From positions 124,001 through 188,000 of the forward strand of contig NZ_JAMJPL010000007.1 of assembly GCF_023555055.1 (NCBI RefSeq): a stretch of 64,000 bases of DNA, given 5' to 3'. Both the position numbers and the translations under genes were made by a program. The stretch comes from Marinobacter sp. ATCH36. Its GTDB lineage: Bacteria; Pseudomonadota; Gammaproteobacteria; Pseudomonadales; Oleiphilaceae. Below, piece by piece: positions 48,387-58,004 of the stretch (within the stretch, counting starts at the first letter, position 1; the number at the start of each line of letters is the position of its first letter). Under the pieces are notes generated by a model. That model searched no databases. It was not told where the DNA came from and was given only the letters and a program-made list of their open reading frames with translations.

Positions 48387-48995
48387 ATGAAACACGAAAT
48401 TATTGAAAAGAACATCGGGATCATGATCGTACTGATCATCCTGACCATCAGTGGCGGCTTTCTTGCTGAGGTGGTACCGCTGTTCTTCCAGAAAAGCGTC
48501 AATGAACCGATAGAGGGTCTCGAGCCGCTTTCCGCCCTTGAGCTGGAAGGCCGGGATATATACGTGCGTGAGGGATGCCATGTCTGCCATACCCAGCAGA
48601 TCCGTCCATTCCGCGCCGAGACCGAGCGCTACGGCCACTACTCCGTTGCAGGCGAGTTTGTTTACGACCGACCATTCCTTTGGGGCTCCAAGCGCACCGG
48701 TCCTGATCTTGCCCGCGTTGGTGGTCGCTATTCCGACGCCTGGCAGCGACAGCACCTCTACGATCCGCGCAGCGTGGTACCGGAATCCAACATGCCAGCC
48801 TTCCCCTGGCTGTTTACGGACCGTATCGACCACACGGACACCGAAGCCAAAATGAAGACACTGCAGACGCTAGGCGTTCCCTATACCGATGAGCAGATTG
48901 CAGAGGCTTCCGGCGAGGTGCGGGACAAATTTGAAATCGAAGCTCTGGTCGCGTACCTGCAACAGCTTGGTACCGTGATTTCAGAGAAACGGTGA
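48387..48995 (+). CDS. ccoO: cbb3-type cytochrome c oxidase subunit II
   Basis: Membrane-anchored mono-heme cytochrome c of 202 residues. The N-terminal helix covers residues 10-30, and the heme-binding CHVCH is at 64-68 ([15 protein letters not shown]), with axial Met in [11 protein letters not shown]. It passes electrons from CcoP to CcoN. It follows ccoN by 15 bases and ccoQ follows immediately. Confidence 0.97.
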   Translation: MKHEIIEKNIGIMIVLIILTISGGFLAEVVPLFFQKSVNEPIEGLEPLSALELEGRDIYVREGCHVCHTQQIRPFRAETERYGHYSVAGEFVYDRPFLWGSKRTGPDLARVGGRYSDAWQRQHLYDPRSVVPESNMPAFPWLFTDRIDHTDTEAKMKTLQTLGVPYTDEQIAEASGEVRDKFEIEALVAYLQQLGTVISEKR

Positions 48996-49000
48996 TCCTC

Positions 49001-49186
49001 ATGGATTTAAACGACTTACGCGGCGTTCAAACACTGATCATCATGGCCATGTTCTTCGGCATCATCTGGTGGGCCTACAGTTCCCACCGCAAGAAAGCCA
49101 ACGAAGAAGCAGCCCACCTGCCCTTCGACGATGATGAAGTGGAAAAGCGTACTCTTGAACAGGAAAAAACGGAGAAAAAACGATGA
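49001..49186 (+). CDS. ccoQ: cbb3-type cytochrome c oxidase subunit CcoQ
   Basis: A 61-residue single-span protein that stabilises the oxidase. The helix LIIMAMFFGIIWWAYSSHRKK is followed by an acidic/charged tail. I start it at the ATG giving MDLNDLRGVQTL; a GTG three codons earlier overlaps the ccoO stop. Its stop overlaps the ccoP ATG by 4 bases. Confidence 0.9.
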   Translation: MDLNDLRGVQTLIIMAMFFGIIWWAYSSHRKKANEEAAHLPFDDDEVEKRTLEQEKTEKKR

Positions 49187-50073
49187 GTACCTTCTGGAGC
49201 ATCTGGATCAGCGTGATCGTGCTCGGTACTGTGTTTGGATGTTGGTGGCTGCTATACGCCACCCGCAAGAACCAGACGTCTGATACTGAAACCGACAGGA
49301 CCATGGGCCATTCCTTTGATGGCATTGAGGAATACGACAACCCACTGCCAAAGTGGTGGTTCTACCTGTTTCTTGCTACCTGTATTTTTGCCCTCGGCTA
49401 TCTTGCGCTCTACCCCGGACTTGGCAACTTCAAGGGCCTTCTGGGTTGGTCTTCCACCGGCCAATGGGAAACCGAGATGCAACAAGCAGATGCAAAATAC
49501 GGTGAGCTCTACGCCAAGTTCGGCGACACACCGGTACCCGAGCTGGCAGGCATTGATGACGCCATGAAGATGGGGCAGCGGCTTTTTGCCAACAACTGCG
49601 CTACTTGTCATGGCTCGGCTGGCCGGGGCTCCCTGGGCTTTCCCAACCTGACCGACGATGACTGGCTTTACGGGGGAGACCCTGACTCGATCCTGACCAC
49701 CCTCCACGAGGGACGTAATGGCAACATGCCGGCCATGGGCACCATGCCGAACATGACCAACACGCAGGTCGACCAGGTTGTCAACTTCGTGCTTAGCTAC
49801 AGTGGTCGGGAGCGAGACGCAGAAGCCGCAAAAAAAGGGGAAGAGGTATATGCACAGGCCTGCGTGGCCTGCCACGGCCCTGATGGCACCGGCAATCAGG
49901 CTCTTGGTGCTCCGAACCTGACTGACAACACCTGGCTTTACGGTTCCACCTATGACTGGATCAGGGAAACCGTTGTTAACGGCCGCCAGAACAACATGCC
50001 CGCCCAGGGCGGCAGGCTTTCTGACGACCAGATCCAGATTCTGGCCGGTTACGTCTACAGCCTGTCCAACTGA
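49183..50073 (+). CDS. ccoP: cbb3-type cytochrome c oxidase subunit III
   Basis: Di-heme cytochrome c subunit of 296 residues. Two N-terminal membrane helices (about 5-25 and 58-80) flank a conserved loop DGIEEYDNPLPKWW. Two heme sites follow: CATCH (139-143) and CVACH (227-231), each with a downstream axial Met (NMPAMG and NNMPAQGG). It accepts electrons from soluble cytochrome c. The ATG overlaps the ccoQ stop. Confidence 0.96.
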   Translation: MSTFWSIWISVIVLGTVFGCWWLLYATRKNQTSDTETDRTMGHSFDGIEEYDNPLPKWWFYLFLATCIFALGYLALYPGLGNFKGLLGWSSTGQWETEMQQADAKYGELYAKFGDTPVPELAGIDDAMKMGQRLFANNCATCHGSAGRGSLGFPNLTDDDWLYGGDPDSILTTLHEGRNGNMPAMGTMPNMTNTQVDQVVNFVLSYSGRERDAEAAKKGEEVYAQACVACHGPDGTGNQALGAPNLTDNTWLYGSTYDWIRETVVNGRQNNMPAQGGRLSDDQIQILAGYVYSLSN

Positions 50074-50081
50074 GTATCCGT

Positions 50082-50145
50082 CCGGGGCCGTTGTCCCGGT
50101 CTGGTCTGCTCAACCCTGTGTCTGCCCCGCGGGCACAGGCTTGAG
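50082..50145 (+). other. two tandem RNA hairpins between ccoP and ccoG
   Basis: CCGGG pairs with CCCGG (50082-50099). A larger stem follows (50109-50145): CTCAA-x-CCTGTG and CCC pair with GGG and CACAGG-x-TTGAG, about 14 pairs with small bulges. No T-run follows, so they look more like processing or stability elements separating ccoNOQP from ccoGHIS than a full terminator. Confidence 0.5.
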
Positions 50146-50203
50146 AAGATCCTCCGCCCCGCACGACCCTCGTGAGAGGCGCCACATCATCGGGAGGTTA
50201 ACG

Positions 50204-51637
50204 ATGAGCAGTGAGATACCGGTCAAACAGGTTGACCCATCCTCTGACGCCTCCGATAACAAAAACAAAAATACCGGAACTGTCGAGCTTTACGCCAGCC
50301 GCAAGAAAATCTATGTAAAAGAGGTCAAGGGCTTCTTTCAGCGCATTCGTAACGTCAGCCTGACGGCGCTGATGGGCATGTATTTTCTGATTGTCTGGAT
50401 TACCGTGGATGGCGAACCACTCATTCACTTCGACCTCCCAGCGCGTGAATTCCACCTGTTCGGCACCACCTTCTTCCCCCAGGATTTCATCCTGTTGTCG
50501 GGCATGCTCATTATCTGCGCCTTCGGCCTGTTCTTTATAACAACACTGTTTGGCCGTGTCTGGTGTGGGTACACCTGCCCACAAACAGTCTGGACCTTCA
50601 TCTTCATGTGGGTAGAGGAACGCATCGAAGGCGGCCGCAACAAGCGCATCAAGCTCGACAAAGCGCCCCGTTCGGCAGAGAAAATCGCCAAGAAATCGGC
50701 GAAACACTCGGCGTGGTTGCTTATTGCCCTTGCCACTGGCCTCACGTTTGTCGGCTATTTCTACCCCATTCGCGAGTTGATCACTGACCTGTTTACCCTA
50801 CAGGCCAATGGCTGGGCCTACTTCTGGGTAGCCTTTTTCACCGTGGCAACCTATCTGAATGCAGGCTGGATGCGGGAGCAGGTATGCCTTTACATGTGCC
50901 CCTATGCACGTTTCCAGTCCGTGATGTTTGACCCTAACACCCGGGTGGTCTCCTATGACCCCAATCGGGGAGAGCCCCGGGGCAGCCGAAAAAAAGGTGT
51001 GGATCCGGCAGAGATTGGCCTGGGAGACTGCATTGATTGTGGACAGTGTGTCCATGTCTGCCCCACGGGCATCGACATCCGTGATGGCCTGCAATATGAG
51101 TGTATTGGCTGCGCCCTGTGCATCGATGCCTGTGACGAGGTCATGGACAAGATGAACTATCCGCGAGGCCTGATTCGTTACACCACGGAAAACGAGCTCG
51201 AGGGGAGAACTTCCAAACTTCTTCGTCCGCGCACCTTCGGCTATGGGTTTGTATTACTGCTCATGATGGCCGCGATTACGTTTACGATTGCCACCAGGAT
51301 ACCGGCACAGCTGGATGTTCTCAGGGATCGCGGTGCCCTCTTCAGCTTCAACGGTGAGGGTCGGGTCGAGAACACCTATACACTGAAGATTGCCAACATG
51401 TCGGAAGTTCCACAAACGTTTGGCATTTCGGTCTCCGGCATGGAAGGTATCCGGATACTGACCCAGGACACGGTCACAGTGGCAAGCAGCGAGAACCTTT
51501 CTTTGCCAACGGTGGTAGATGTAGCACCGGAGGTCATCTCGGAAAGCAACAATGACATTATGTTCAGGCTTGAATCACAATCCGGTGAAAGCCTGATTCT
51601 TGAAACTGAGAGCCGGTTTGTCGGTCCTAATCGCTGA
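50204..51637 (+). CDS. ccoG: cbb3 oxidase accessory protein CcoG (cupric reductase, ferredoxin-like)
   Basis: A 477-residue inner-membrane protein with several N- and C-terminal helices and a cytoplasmic double [4Fe-4S] domain: DCIDCGQCVHVCPTGIDIR, then ECIGCALCIDACDE. CcoG reduces copper for delivery during oxidase assembly. A further CGYTCPQ motif is in the first helical part, and a C-terminal immunoglobulin-like domain ends the protein. The ATG at 50204 follows CGGGAGG; the open frame upstream overlaps ccoP and is spurious. Confidence 0.93.
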   Translation: MSSEIPVKQVDPSSDASDNKNKNTGTVELYASRKKIYVKEVKGFFQRIRNVSLTALMGMYFLIVWITVDGEPLIHFDLPAREFHLFGTTFFPQDFILLSGMLIICAFGLFFITTLFGRVWCGYTCPQTVWTFIFMWVEERIEGGRNKRIKLDKAPRSAEKIAKKSAKHSAWLLIALATGLTFVGYFYPIRELITDLFTLQANGWAYFWVAFFTVATYLNAGWMREQVCLYMCPYARFQSVMFDPNTRVVSYDPNRGEPRGSRKKGVDPAEIGLGDCIDCGQCVHVCPTGIDIRDGLQYECIGCALCIDACDEVMDKMNYPRGLIRYTTENELEGRTSKLLRPRTFGYGFVLLLMMAAITFTIATRIPAQLDVLRDRGALFSFNGEGRVENTYTLKIANMSEVPQTFGISVSGMEGIRILTQDTVTVASSENLSLPTVVDVAPEVISESNNDIMFRLESQSGESLILETESRFVGPNR

Positions 51638-51679
51638 CCCCGGAGCCGACATCCGGGAATAGCACTGAGAGATATACTT

Positions 51680-52195
51680 ATGACTGAGAATACATCCGCA
51701 GGCCCCTGGTACCGCCAGCCCTGGCTCCTGTTTTTGCTGATTTTCCCCGGCGCTGCCATTGTCTGGTGCACCATTGCTATTACGGTGGCACTCAACACAG
51801 ACAATTCCATGGTTACTGATGATTATTCCAAAGAAGGCCGGGGCATCAATATGGAGATTGCGCGGGACCAGACCGCAAAAGAACTGGGTCTCACAGCAAA
51901 AATGGCCTTTGAGGAACGGACTATAAACCTGTCTGTTGATACTACTGAGGGACAGGCTGACTACCCTTACCTGATTCTCAACCTGTTCCACCCAACACTC
52001 TCCGACCGTGACCGCACTATCCAGTTCCGGGCTGTGGGCGAGGGCCAGTATATGGCGAATCTGAACCAGCCTATCGAGGGGCGCTGGTATTTTGATCTTC
52101 GCGGGCCTGATAACGATTGGCGGCTGAAAGGCGAGTCCAGCCTGCCATCGGATCGCCCACTGACCCTTGGTGCGGGTGCTGAAGACCGCGGGTGA
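51680..52195 (+). CDS. ccoH: FixH family cbb3 assembly protein (CcoH)
   Basis: A 171-residue protein with one N-terminal helix (WLLFLLIFPGAAIVWCTIAIT, residues about 14-36) and a periplasmic domain with the family stretch MVTDDYSKEGRGINMEIARD. It ends in a beta-rich part (YMANLNQPIEGRWYFDLRGPDNDWRL). CcoH assists assembly and stability of the oxidase. It is coupled to ccoI by an overlapping GTGA junction. Confidence 0.9.
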   Translation: MTENTSAGPWYRQPWLLFLLIFPGAAIVWCTIAITVALNTDNSMVTDDYSKEGRGINMEIARDQTAKELGLTAKMAFEERTINLSVDTTEGQADYPYLILNLFHPTLSDRDRTIQFRAVGEGQYMANLNQPIEGRWYFDLRGPDNDWRLKGESSLPSDRPLTLGAGAEDRG

Positions 52196-54639
52196 CTCCC
52201 TTGGATTGCTACCACTGCGGAGAGCCTGCACCTGGCAAGCCCACTATCACGCTTGAGCTGGAAGGCGAATTACGCCATTTTTGCTGCCGTGGCTGCAAAG
52301 CTGTTTGCGAGACCATCAGGGCGGAAGGTCTCGACGGCTTTTATCAGTTCCGCACGGAACCGGCTGTTACCCCGAAAGAGCTGACTGGTTCTGAGCTAAA
52401 CCGGATACGGGAGCTGGACCACCCACTGGTGCAGAAGTCTTTCGTATCTCCGGTTAAAGCCGGCCAAGAAGGCACTCTGCTGATCAGAGACATCACCTGC
52501 GCCGCCTGCATATGGTTGCTGGAAAACCATATGGCCAAACAGCCAGGGGTGATTTCCTTCTCTGTCAATCACAGCACCCAGCGGGCTCGCCTGGTGTGGA
52601 ACCCGGAAGAGGCCAGACTGAGTGAGCTGCTGATTGCTATTCACGAATTGGGTTACCGCGCCCGGCCCTACCAGGCCGATGAGGCTGAACAGGCACTGAA
52701 AGCCGAACACCGGTCTGCGTTGATTCGCCTGGCGGTTGCCGGCATCGGTTCGTTCCAGACGATGATGCTGGCATTTCCCTTGTACTTTGAACTGGTCAGC
52801 GAGCTATCTCCGGAATTTGTCAGTTTTTTCCGCTGGTTCAGTCTTCTTGTTGCTACCCCGGTGGTGTTTTACAGCGCCCGCCCCTTCTTCACCAATGCAT
52901 TACGAGACATCCGCAGCAGACACCTGACCATGGATGTACCGGTAGCGACCGCTATCGGTCTGGCTTATGTCGCCAGCATCTGGGTTACCGTGTTCGGCGG
53001 CGAGGAAGTATATTTCGAGTCTGTGTGCATGTTCACCTTCTTCCTGCAGCTTGGACGCTACATCGAGATGCAGGCGCGTTACCGGGCCGGACTGACCGGT
53101 AACGCCCTTGCCGGGTTCCAGCCCATGGTGGCCAGCCGCATCAGAGATAATGACAGCGAGATCGTGGCAAGTCATGAGCTGACCATGGGTGACGTCATCA
53201 GGGTCAGGCCCGGTGAAACCCTGCCCGCCGACGGAGTGATTATAAGCGGACATTCCACCCTCAACGAAGCCGCCCTGACCGGAGAATACCTACCGGAAAC
53301 CCGAAATCCTGGCGATGAAGTGCATGCGGGTAGTATCAATGGCGAAAACCCATTGGAAGTAAAAGTTTCCCGCGCCGGAGCGCAGACACGGCTTTCGGGA
53401 ATTCTTCGTATCCTCGATCGGGTTCAGGCAGAGAAACCGCCGGTGGCGTTAATGGCTGACCGTATCGCCGGTGTCTTCGTCAGCCGCGTTCTGGTTCTGA
53501 CACCCATCATCTGGATTGGCTGGTGGCTGGCAGGCGCAGACAATGCCTTCGACATCACGTTGTCAGTACTGGTGGTAACCTGCCCCTGTGCCCTTTCCCT
53601 GGCTACTCCCACCGCCATTACCTCGGCAACCATGCGGCTGCGAAAGCTGGGGCTACTGCCCACCCGCGGGCATACACTTGAGTCACTTAACTCAATCGAT
53701 ACCGTGGTTTTCGACAAGACAGGCACGCTGACTCGGGGAGAACTCAGCCTGGTGAACACCCGTGTGTTCGGGACCGCCGGTCCTGAGCAATGCCTTGAAA
53801 TGGCGGCAAGCCTGGAAAAACATTCGGAACACCCGATTGCCAGAGTATTCCACGATCTCCGGGGCAGCCCGGCTCATAACGTACAGAACAATCTTGGTGG
53901 CGGACTGTCAGGCGAATTCGAAGGACGCACTCTTTATATCGGACACAGGGACTTCGTCCAGGCTAATGTTGGCCATGCACCTCCAGCGAGTGATGTTCAG
54001 CAGGGCATGGAAGTCTGGCTGGCTGACAAAACCCAATGGCTGGCCTGTTTCATCCTCGATGATGAGCCCAGACCCGAGGCAAAAGAGGCAGTGCAAACTT
54101 TGCAACGGGCAGGTCTGCGAACCGTTCTGCTTAGCGGTGACCGCTCCGGCCACGTGGAAAAAATTGCCCAACTGCTGGGCATCGATGAGGCCATTGGCCA
54201 GGCATCACCTGAAGATAAGCTTCAGGTCCTGGAAACATTAAGGGAACAGGGCCGTCATATTATGATGGTTGGCGACGGCCTTAATGATTTACCCTCGATG
54301 GCAGGTGCCGGTGTTTCAGTGGCCATGGGGAGCGCCGCCGACCTGACACAGCTGAAGGCTGATGCTGTGCTGCTTGGCGGTCAACTGACCCAGTTAGCCG
54401 AGGCTCTCAGAACCGCCCGGCAAACCCGTCGCATCATACGCCAGAATATGGCGTGGGCGCTTGGCTACAATCTGTGTGCGCTGCCTTTGGCCGCTGCCGG
54501 CCTGGTGCCACCCTGGCTGGCTGCGATCGGCATGTCCATCAGTTCGCTGGTTGTCGTACTCAATGCCATGAGGCTTGGGCGGGAACCGCGGACACCGGAG
54601 CCACTCCCGACGATGGTTGGCGCCGAGGCAACGCCCTGA
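52192..54639 (+). CDS. ccoI: copper-translocating P1B-type ATPase CcoI/FixI
   Basis: Supplies copper for the oxidase active site. The 815 residues begin with a Cys-rich segment (CYHCGEP), a second CCRGCK motif and a heavy-metal-associated domain with TCAACIWLLE. The transporter core has the CPC metal site VVTCPCALSLATP, phosphorylation motif DKTGTLTRGE, TGE in ALTGEYLP and GDGLNDLPSM. The start is GTG 52192, overlapping the ccoH stop; a TTG nine bases on is the alternative. Position within cco genes identifies it as the assembly ATPase rather than a copper-resistance pump. Confidence 0.94.
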   Translation: MTPLDCYHCGEPAPGKPTITLELEGELRHFCCRGCKAVCETIRAEGLDGFYQFRTEPAVTPKELTGSELNRIRELDHPLVQKSFVSPVKAGQEGTLLIRDITCAACIWLLENHMAKQPGVISFSVNHSTQRARLVWNPEEARLSELLIAIHELGYRARPYQADEAEQALKAEHRSALIRLAVAGIGSFQTMMLAFPLYFELVSELSPEFVSFFRWFSLLVATPVVFYSARPFFTNALRDIRSRHLTMDVPVATAIGLAYVASIWVTVFGGEEVYFESVCMFTFFLQLGRYIEMQARYRAGLTGNALAGFQPMVASRIRDNDSEIVASHELTMGDVIRVRPGETLPADGVIISGHSTLNEAALTGEYLPETRNPGDEVHAGSINGENPLEVKVSRAGAQTRLSGILRILDRVQAEKPPVALMADRIAGVFVSRVLVLTPIIWIGWWLAGADNAFDITLSVLVVTCPCALSLATPTAITSATMRLRKLGLLPTRGHTLESLNSIDTVVFDKTGTLTRGELSLVNTRVFGTAGPEQCLEMAASLEKHSEHPIARVFHDLRGSPAHNVQNNLGGGLSGEFEGRTLYIGHRDFVQANVGHAPPASDVQQGMEVWLADKTQWLACFILDDEPRPEAKEAVQTLQRAGLRTVLLSGDRSGHVEKIAQLLGIDEAIGQASPEDKLQVLETLREQGRHIMMVGDGLNDLPSMAGAGVSVAMGSAADLTQLKADAVLLGGQLTQLAEALRTARQTRRIIRQNMAWALGYNLCALPLAAAGLVPPWLAAIGMSISSLVVVLNAMRLGREPRTPEPLPTMVGAEATP

Positions 54640-54681
54640 TACCGTGAATTTTGATTGACCTATTCGACTTGAGGTAGCGCC

Positions 54682-54936
54682 GTGAAAATTGTAATGATTC
54701 TTGTTCCGGTCATGCTGGTCCTCGTAGCGCTGGGTATTGTGCTGTTTTCCTGGGCTGTGAAGAACGGCCAGTACGACGACCTGGATGGGCCAGCTCACCG
54801 CATTCTCTATGACGATGACAAGGACAGAATTCCGGACGATGCAAAGCAGCCCGATCAACACGCTGCCACTGGCAATACCCCGGCCTCGGCAGACGAAGGA
54901 AACGATGACGGCCTGAGCGAAGAACAGAAATCCTGA
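54682..54936 (+). CDS. ccoS: cbb3 oxidase maturation protein CcoS
   Basis: An 84-residue small membrane protein. One N-terminal helix (IVMILVPVMLVLVALGIVLFSWAV) is followed by the CcoS signature NGQYDDLDGPAHRILYDDD. The C-terminal part is acidic and disordered-looking. CcoS is required for cofactor insertion into the oxidase. Its stop shares one base with the ATG of the next gene. Confidence 0.92.
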   Translation: MKIVMILVPVMLVLVALGIVLFSWAVKNGQYDDLDGPAHRILYDDDKDRIPDDAKQPDQHAATGNTPASADEGNDDGLSEEQKS

Positions 54937-55634
54937 TGGGCGAAGAACTTTACCTGAGTTACTCCAGCGCCTTTCTGATCGGATTGCTGGGCAGCACCCA
55001 CTGCCTCAGTATGTGCGGCGGTATCAGTGCTTCCCTGTCCATGGCTTTGCCCGTTGGCCGCGGCTTCCGTTTCAGACAGACAGCCATGCTGTTCGCCTTC
55101 AATGGCGGCCGCATTGGCAGCTATACCCTCATTGCCGCGGTGATCGCCTTGCTCAGTACCAGTGCAGCGGGTTACTGGACCCAACTGGGCCCTGTACTGC
55201 GAACACTGGCGGGAGTACTGCTGATTCTGATGGGGCTTTCCATGGCGCAGTGGTGGCAGGGAATTCGCCATGTGGAGCGTATCGGCGCCCCAATCTGGAA
55301 ACGCCTCTCACCACTCACAAAACACTTGCTACCGGTACACCATGTCGGGCAGGCACTGGCGTTAGGTGCGCTATGGGGCTGGTTACCCTGTGGTCTGGTT
55401 TACAGCACGCTGGGGTGGGCAGCCTTGCAGCCAACCGTGGGCAGCGCTGCCGCAACCATGTTGTTCTTTGGCCTGGGCACACTGCCTTCCATGCTGGCAA
55501 CCGGTTACGCCGCTACCTGGATTCGCAAACTTCGGGAGCAAAAACATTTCCGGCAACTCGCCGGGCTGTTGCTGATCGGCTTTGGAGTCTGGACCCTGCC
55601 TGTTACTGCGATGATGCATTCAGGCCACGGCTAG
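54936..55634 (+). CDS. sulfite exporter TauE/SafE family protein (cco-linked)
   Basis: A 232-residue polytopic membrane protein with about six helices. The start SAFLIGLLGSTHCLSMCGGISA contains the Cys/His-bearing TauE/DsbD-like motif, and LWGWLPCGLVYSTL lies in the second half. Members of this branch sit at the end of cbb3 operons and are thought to help metal or cofactor handling; the transported substrate is unknown. The overlap with ccoS indicates co-translation. Confidence 0.88.
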   Translation: MGEELYLSYSSAFLIGLLGSTHCLSMCGGISASLSMALPVGRGFRFRQTAMLFAFNGGRIGSYTLIAAVIALLSTSAAGYWTQLGPVLRTLAGVLLILMGLSMAQWWQGIRHVERIGAPIWKRLSPLTKHLLPVHHVGQALALGALWGWLPCGLVYSTLGWAALQPTVGSAAATMLFFGLGTLPSMLATGYAATWIRKLREQKHFRQLAGLLLIGFGVWTLPVTAMMHSGHG

Positions 55635-55649
55635 TGTCTCCGGGTCGCC

Positions 55650-56561
55650 TCAGATATTAAGAATGTCCAGCCGCCCGAATTCCGCGGCTTCCGGCTCGGC
55701 GGTCGCAATGGCTTGCCCACTGCCTGAGCGCCGGGAACCCTCACGAAAATCAAAAAGATCGGTATCGGCAAGGTGGGATGGTTCTACATTGCACAGTGCG
55801 CGGAACATGGTTTCCAGCCGCCCCGGATGTTGTTGGTCCCAGGCCTGAAACATGTCCTTGATCACCTGGCGCTGCAGATTTTCCTGGGAGCCACACAGGT
55901 TACACGGAATGATCGGGAACTCCCGCATTCGGGCATAGCGAGCAATGTCTTTCTCGCGGCTGTAGGCCAATGGCCGGATAACCGTATTACGACCATCGTC
56001 ACTGTGCAGCACTGGCGGCATGGACTTGAGTTTTCCACCGTAGAACATATTCAGGAACAATGTCTCCAACAGATCGTCACGGTGATGCCCCAGGGCAATC
56101 TTGGTTACGCCATGCTCTTCAGCAAAATTATAGAGAATTCCGCGACGTAGCCGAGAACAAAGTCCGCAGGTGGTCTTCCCTTCCGGCACTTTTTCCTTAA
56201 CAATACTGTAGGTGTCTTTCTCGATGATGTGATACTCGATATCGAGTGCCGCCAGATACTCCGGCAGTACTTCTTCCGGGAACCCTGGTTGTTTCTGGTC
56301 CAGGTTCACAGCAATCAGCTCAAAGCGCACGGGAGCGCTTTTCTGAAGAGTGAGCAGGATATCGAGCATGGCATATGAGTCCTTGCCGCCAGACAGGCAG
56401 CACATGACTTTATCGCCGGCTTCAATCATCGAGAAATCAGCAATCGCCTGCCCCATTTCCCGGCGCAGGCGTTTCTGGAGTTTGTTGAACTCCAGTTTCT
56501 GTCTGTGTTCTGCGTCAGAATTAAGGGCAGCTTCAGAACTGGCAGTTATTGCTTCGGACAT
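55650..56561 (-). CDS. ttcA: tRNA 2-thiocytidine biosynthesis protein TtcA
   Basis: Iron-sulfur enzyme that thiolates C32 of certain tRNAs. The 303 residues include the PP-loop [12 protein letters not shown], the cluster/catalytic CGLC in [12 protein letters not shown] and [20 protein letters not shown] (shortened: [10 protein letters not shown]). In many relatives ttcA neighbours an fnr/anr gene beside cco; no such gene appears here. It converges on the cco cluster with 15 bases between stops. Confidence 0.94.
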   Translation of the reverse strand: MSEAITASSEAALNSDAEHRQKLEFNKLQKRLRREMGQAIADFSMIEAGDKVMCCLSGGKDSYAMLDILLTLQKSAPVRFELIAVNLDQKQPGFPEEVLPEYLAALDIEYHIIEKDTYSIVKEKVPEGKTTCGLCSRLRRGILYNFAEEHGVTKIALGHHRDDLLETLFLNMFYGGKLKSMPPVLHSDDGRNTVIRPLAYSREKDIARYARMREFPIIPCNLCGSQENLQRQVIKDMFQAWDQQHPGRLETMFRALCNVEPSHLADTDLFDFREGSRRSGSGQAIATAEPEAAEFGRLDILNI

Positions 56562-56635
56562 AGATAAACGTCGTTCATAAGGTCAGTGAGCGTCGGATTA
56601 TACGCGGGCAAATGATCCAGGAACAGGATACAGAC

Positions 56636-57310
56636 ATGGATATGTCAGAGACAAAAAAGGAAGCCCCCGGCAAGCGGGAACTCAACCGTATTCGTAACCG
56701 CAAAGCCATACTGGACGCTGCCCGGGAGTGTTTCCGGGAACTTGGCTACGACAACACCACCATTCGCGATATTGTACGCCGCACCGGCCTGGCCGCTGGC
56801 ACCTTCTATAATTACTTTTCCAGCAAACAGGACATATTCGCGGCCTTGCTGACGGATTTTCTTGGCCAGCTCAATCATAACCTTACCGAAAGCAGGCAGG
56901 CTGCCAGTTCGGCAGAGGACTTCATTTACTCTGCCTATCTGGCGCTGTTCAAAGCCACTGCCAGTGATCCCCTGGTGTATGAACTGGCTCATCGCAACGA
57001 CCATGCTATCCGGGAACTGTTTGGCTCGGACATTCTCGGGCTCACCATAATGTCTCTTGAAGAAGACGTGAAAGACGCGGTTGAACATGGGCTGCTGCCC
57101 GACCTGGACCAGGAGTACCTGTGTGCGGCCTTTTTCGGCGTCGGTTACGAACTCAGCCTGCGCCTTGCCCATCGCGCCCACAGGAACCCCGACAATGCCG
57201 GTACCGAGGCCAGGAATGCCACCCGGTTCGCAACCAATCTGTTTCTTAACGGGCTGCGCCTGGACCCCCTCTTCCGTAACGACGCCCCGTCACCTACCAT
57301 AGCGGAATGA
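56636..57310 (+). CDS. TetR/AcrR family transcriptional regulator
   Basis: A 224-residue regulator. The DNA-binding domain has ILDAARECFRELGYDNTTI and RTGLAAGTFYNYFSSKQDIF. The C-terminal ligand domain (about 100-200) is helical with no recognised ligand. I prefer the ATG at 56636, which has AGGA at 7 bases; an ATG at 56612 is possible. It is divergent from ttcA and its stop overlaps the ATG of the DnaJ-related gene, so the two are one unit. Confidence 0.9.
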   Translation: MDMSETKKEAPGKRELNRIRNRKAILDAARECFRELGYDNTTIRDIVRRTGLAAGTFYNYFSSKQDIFAALLTDFLGQLNHNLTESRQAASSAEDFIYSAYLALFKATASDPLVYELAHRNDHAIRELFGSDILGLTIMSLEEDVKDAVEHGLLPDLDQEYLCAAFFGVGYELSLRLAHRAHRNPDNAGTEARNATRFATNLFLNGLRLDPLFRNDAPSPTIAE

Positions 57311-57969
57311 ACCAGACTGATACGGCAGCGAATACCATTCAATCGTCCGGGGCCGAGCCAAAAGATGACACACTGAATTTCCAGATTCAGCACCTGCTGG
57401 TCGCCACCGAACACATACTCCGGCAGAACCCTGCCGGAATCAACGAACTCGGCCTCATCAAGACGCTGCAGAGGAAACCCTGGGAGTTGATCGGCACCGT
57501 AAATTTCGCGGAGCCGGACAAGCTCTATCCGGTGCATTTCCTGCTGTTCCACGTGCTCTACCGCCTCCGTGATCAGCTTGCCACCGGCGGGGAGTCAGTA
57601 ACCATTTCGCCCCTGATCATTCGGCTCCGGCGTAGCGACGTTGTGGGCGGCACGGGCCTACCGGACCAGGCGGACGAATTGCGGCGCTTTTACCTGGACC
57701 TGTCCAAGTATCAGATGCCCGAGGAATCCATAAACCGGATGATGGACGACTTCTGGGCCGGGCGCAGCGGTTATCGGCCGGAACGTGCTGAAACCCGCGA
57801 AGCCGCAGCGATCCTCGGTTTCGAGAGTATTCCAGCAGAATTTGATGAGGTGAAACAACGGTTCCGCAAAGCAGTCATGCACGCTCACCCGGACCGTGGC
57901 GGTGAAACCGAAGCCATTCAACACCTGAACCATGCCTTCTCCGTACTGAAAGCGCATTTCAGAACCTGA
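57307..57969 (+). CDS. DnaJ-related protein with C-terminal J domain
   Basis: A 220-residue protein. Residues about 15-150 match the DNAJ-related N-terminal domain (region HLLVATEHILRQNPAGINELGLI, shortened), and the last 60 residues form a J domain with the HPD tripeptide in AVMHAHPDRGGETEAI. J domains stimulate DnaK-type ATPases, so it is probably a DnaK co-chaperone of narrow specificity. It is coupled to the TetR gene by an ATGA overlap; the deacetylase gene follows 35 bases later. Confidence 0.88.
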   Translation: MNQTDTAANTIQSSGAEPKDDTLNFQIQHLLVATEHILRQNPAGINELGLIKTLQRKPWELIGTVNFAEPDKLYPVHFLLFHVLYRLRDQLATGGESVTISPLIIRLRRSDVVGGTGLPDQADELRRFYLDLSKYQMPEESINRMMDDFWAGRSGYRPERAETREAAAILGFESIPAEFDEVKQRFRKAVMHAHPDRGGETEAIQHLNHAFSVLKAHFRT

Positions 57970-58004
57970 CGGTTTCGGACATTGGGAACATTGAGGACAA
58001 CATA

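Noticed and set aside
49952..50203. 84-codon N-terminal extension of ccoG
   Set aside because: It lies inside ccoP and the hairpin region; GGGAGG precedes the ATG at 50204.
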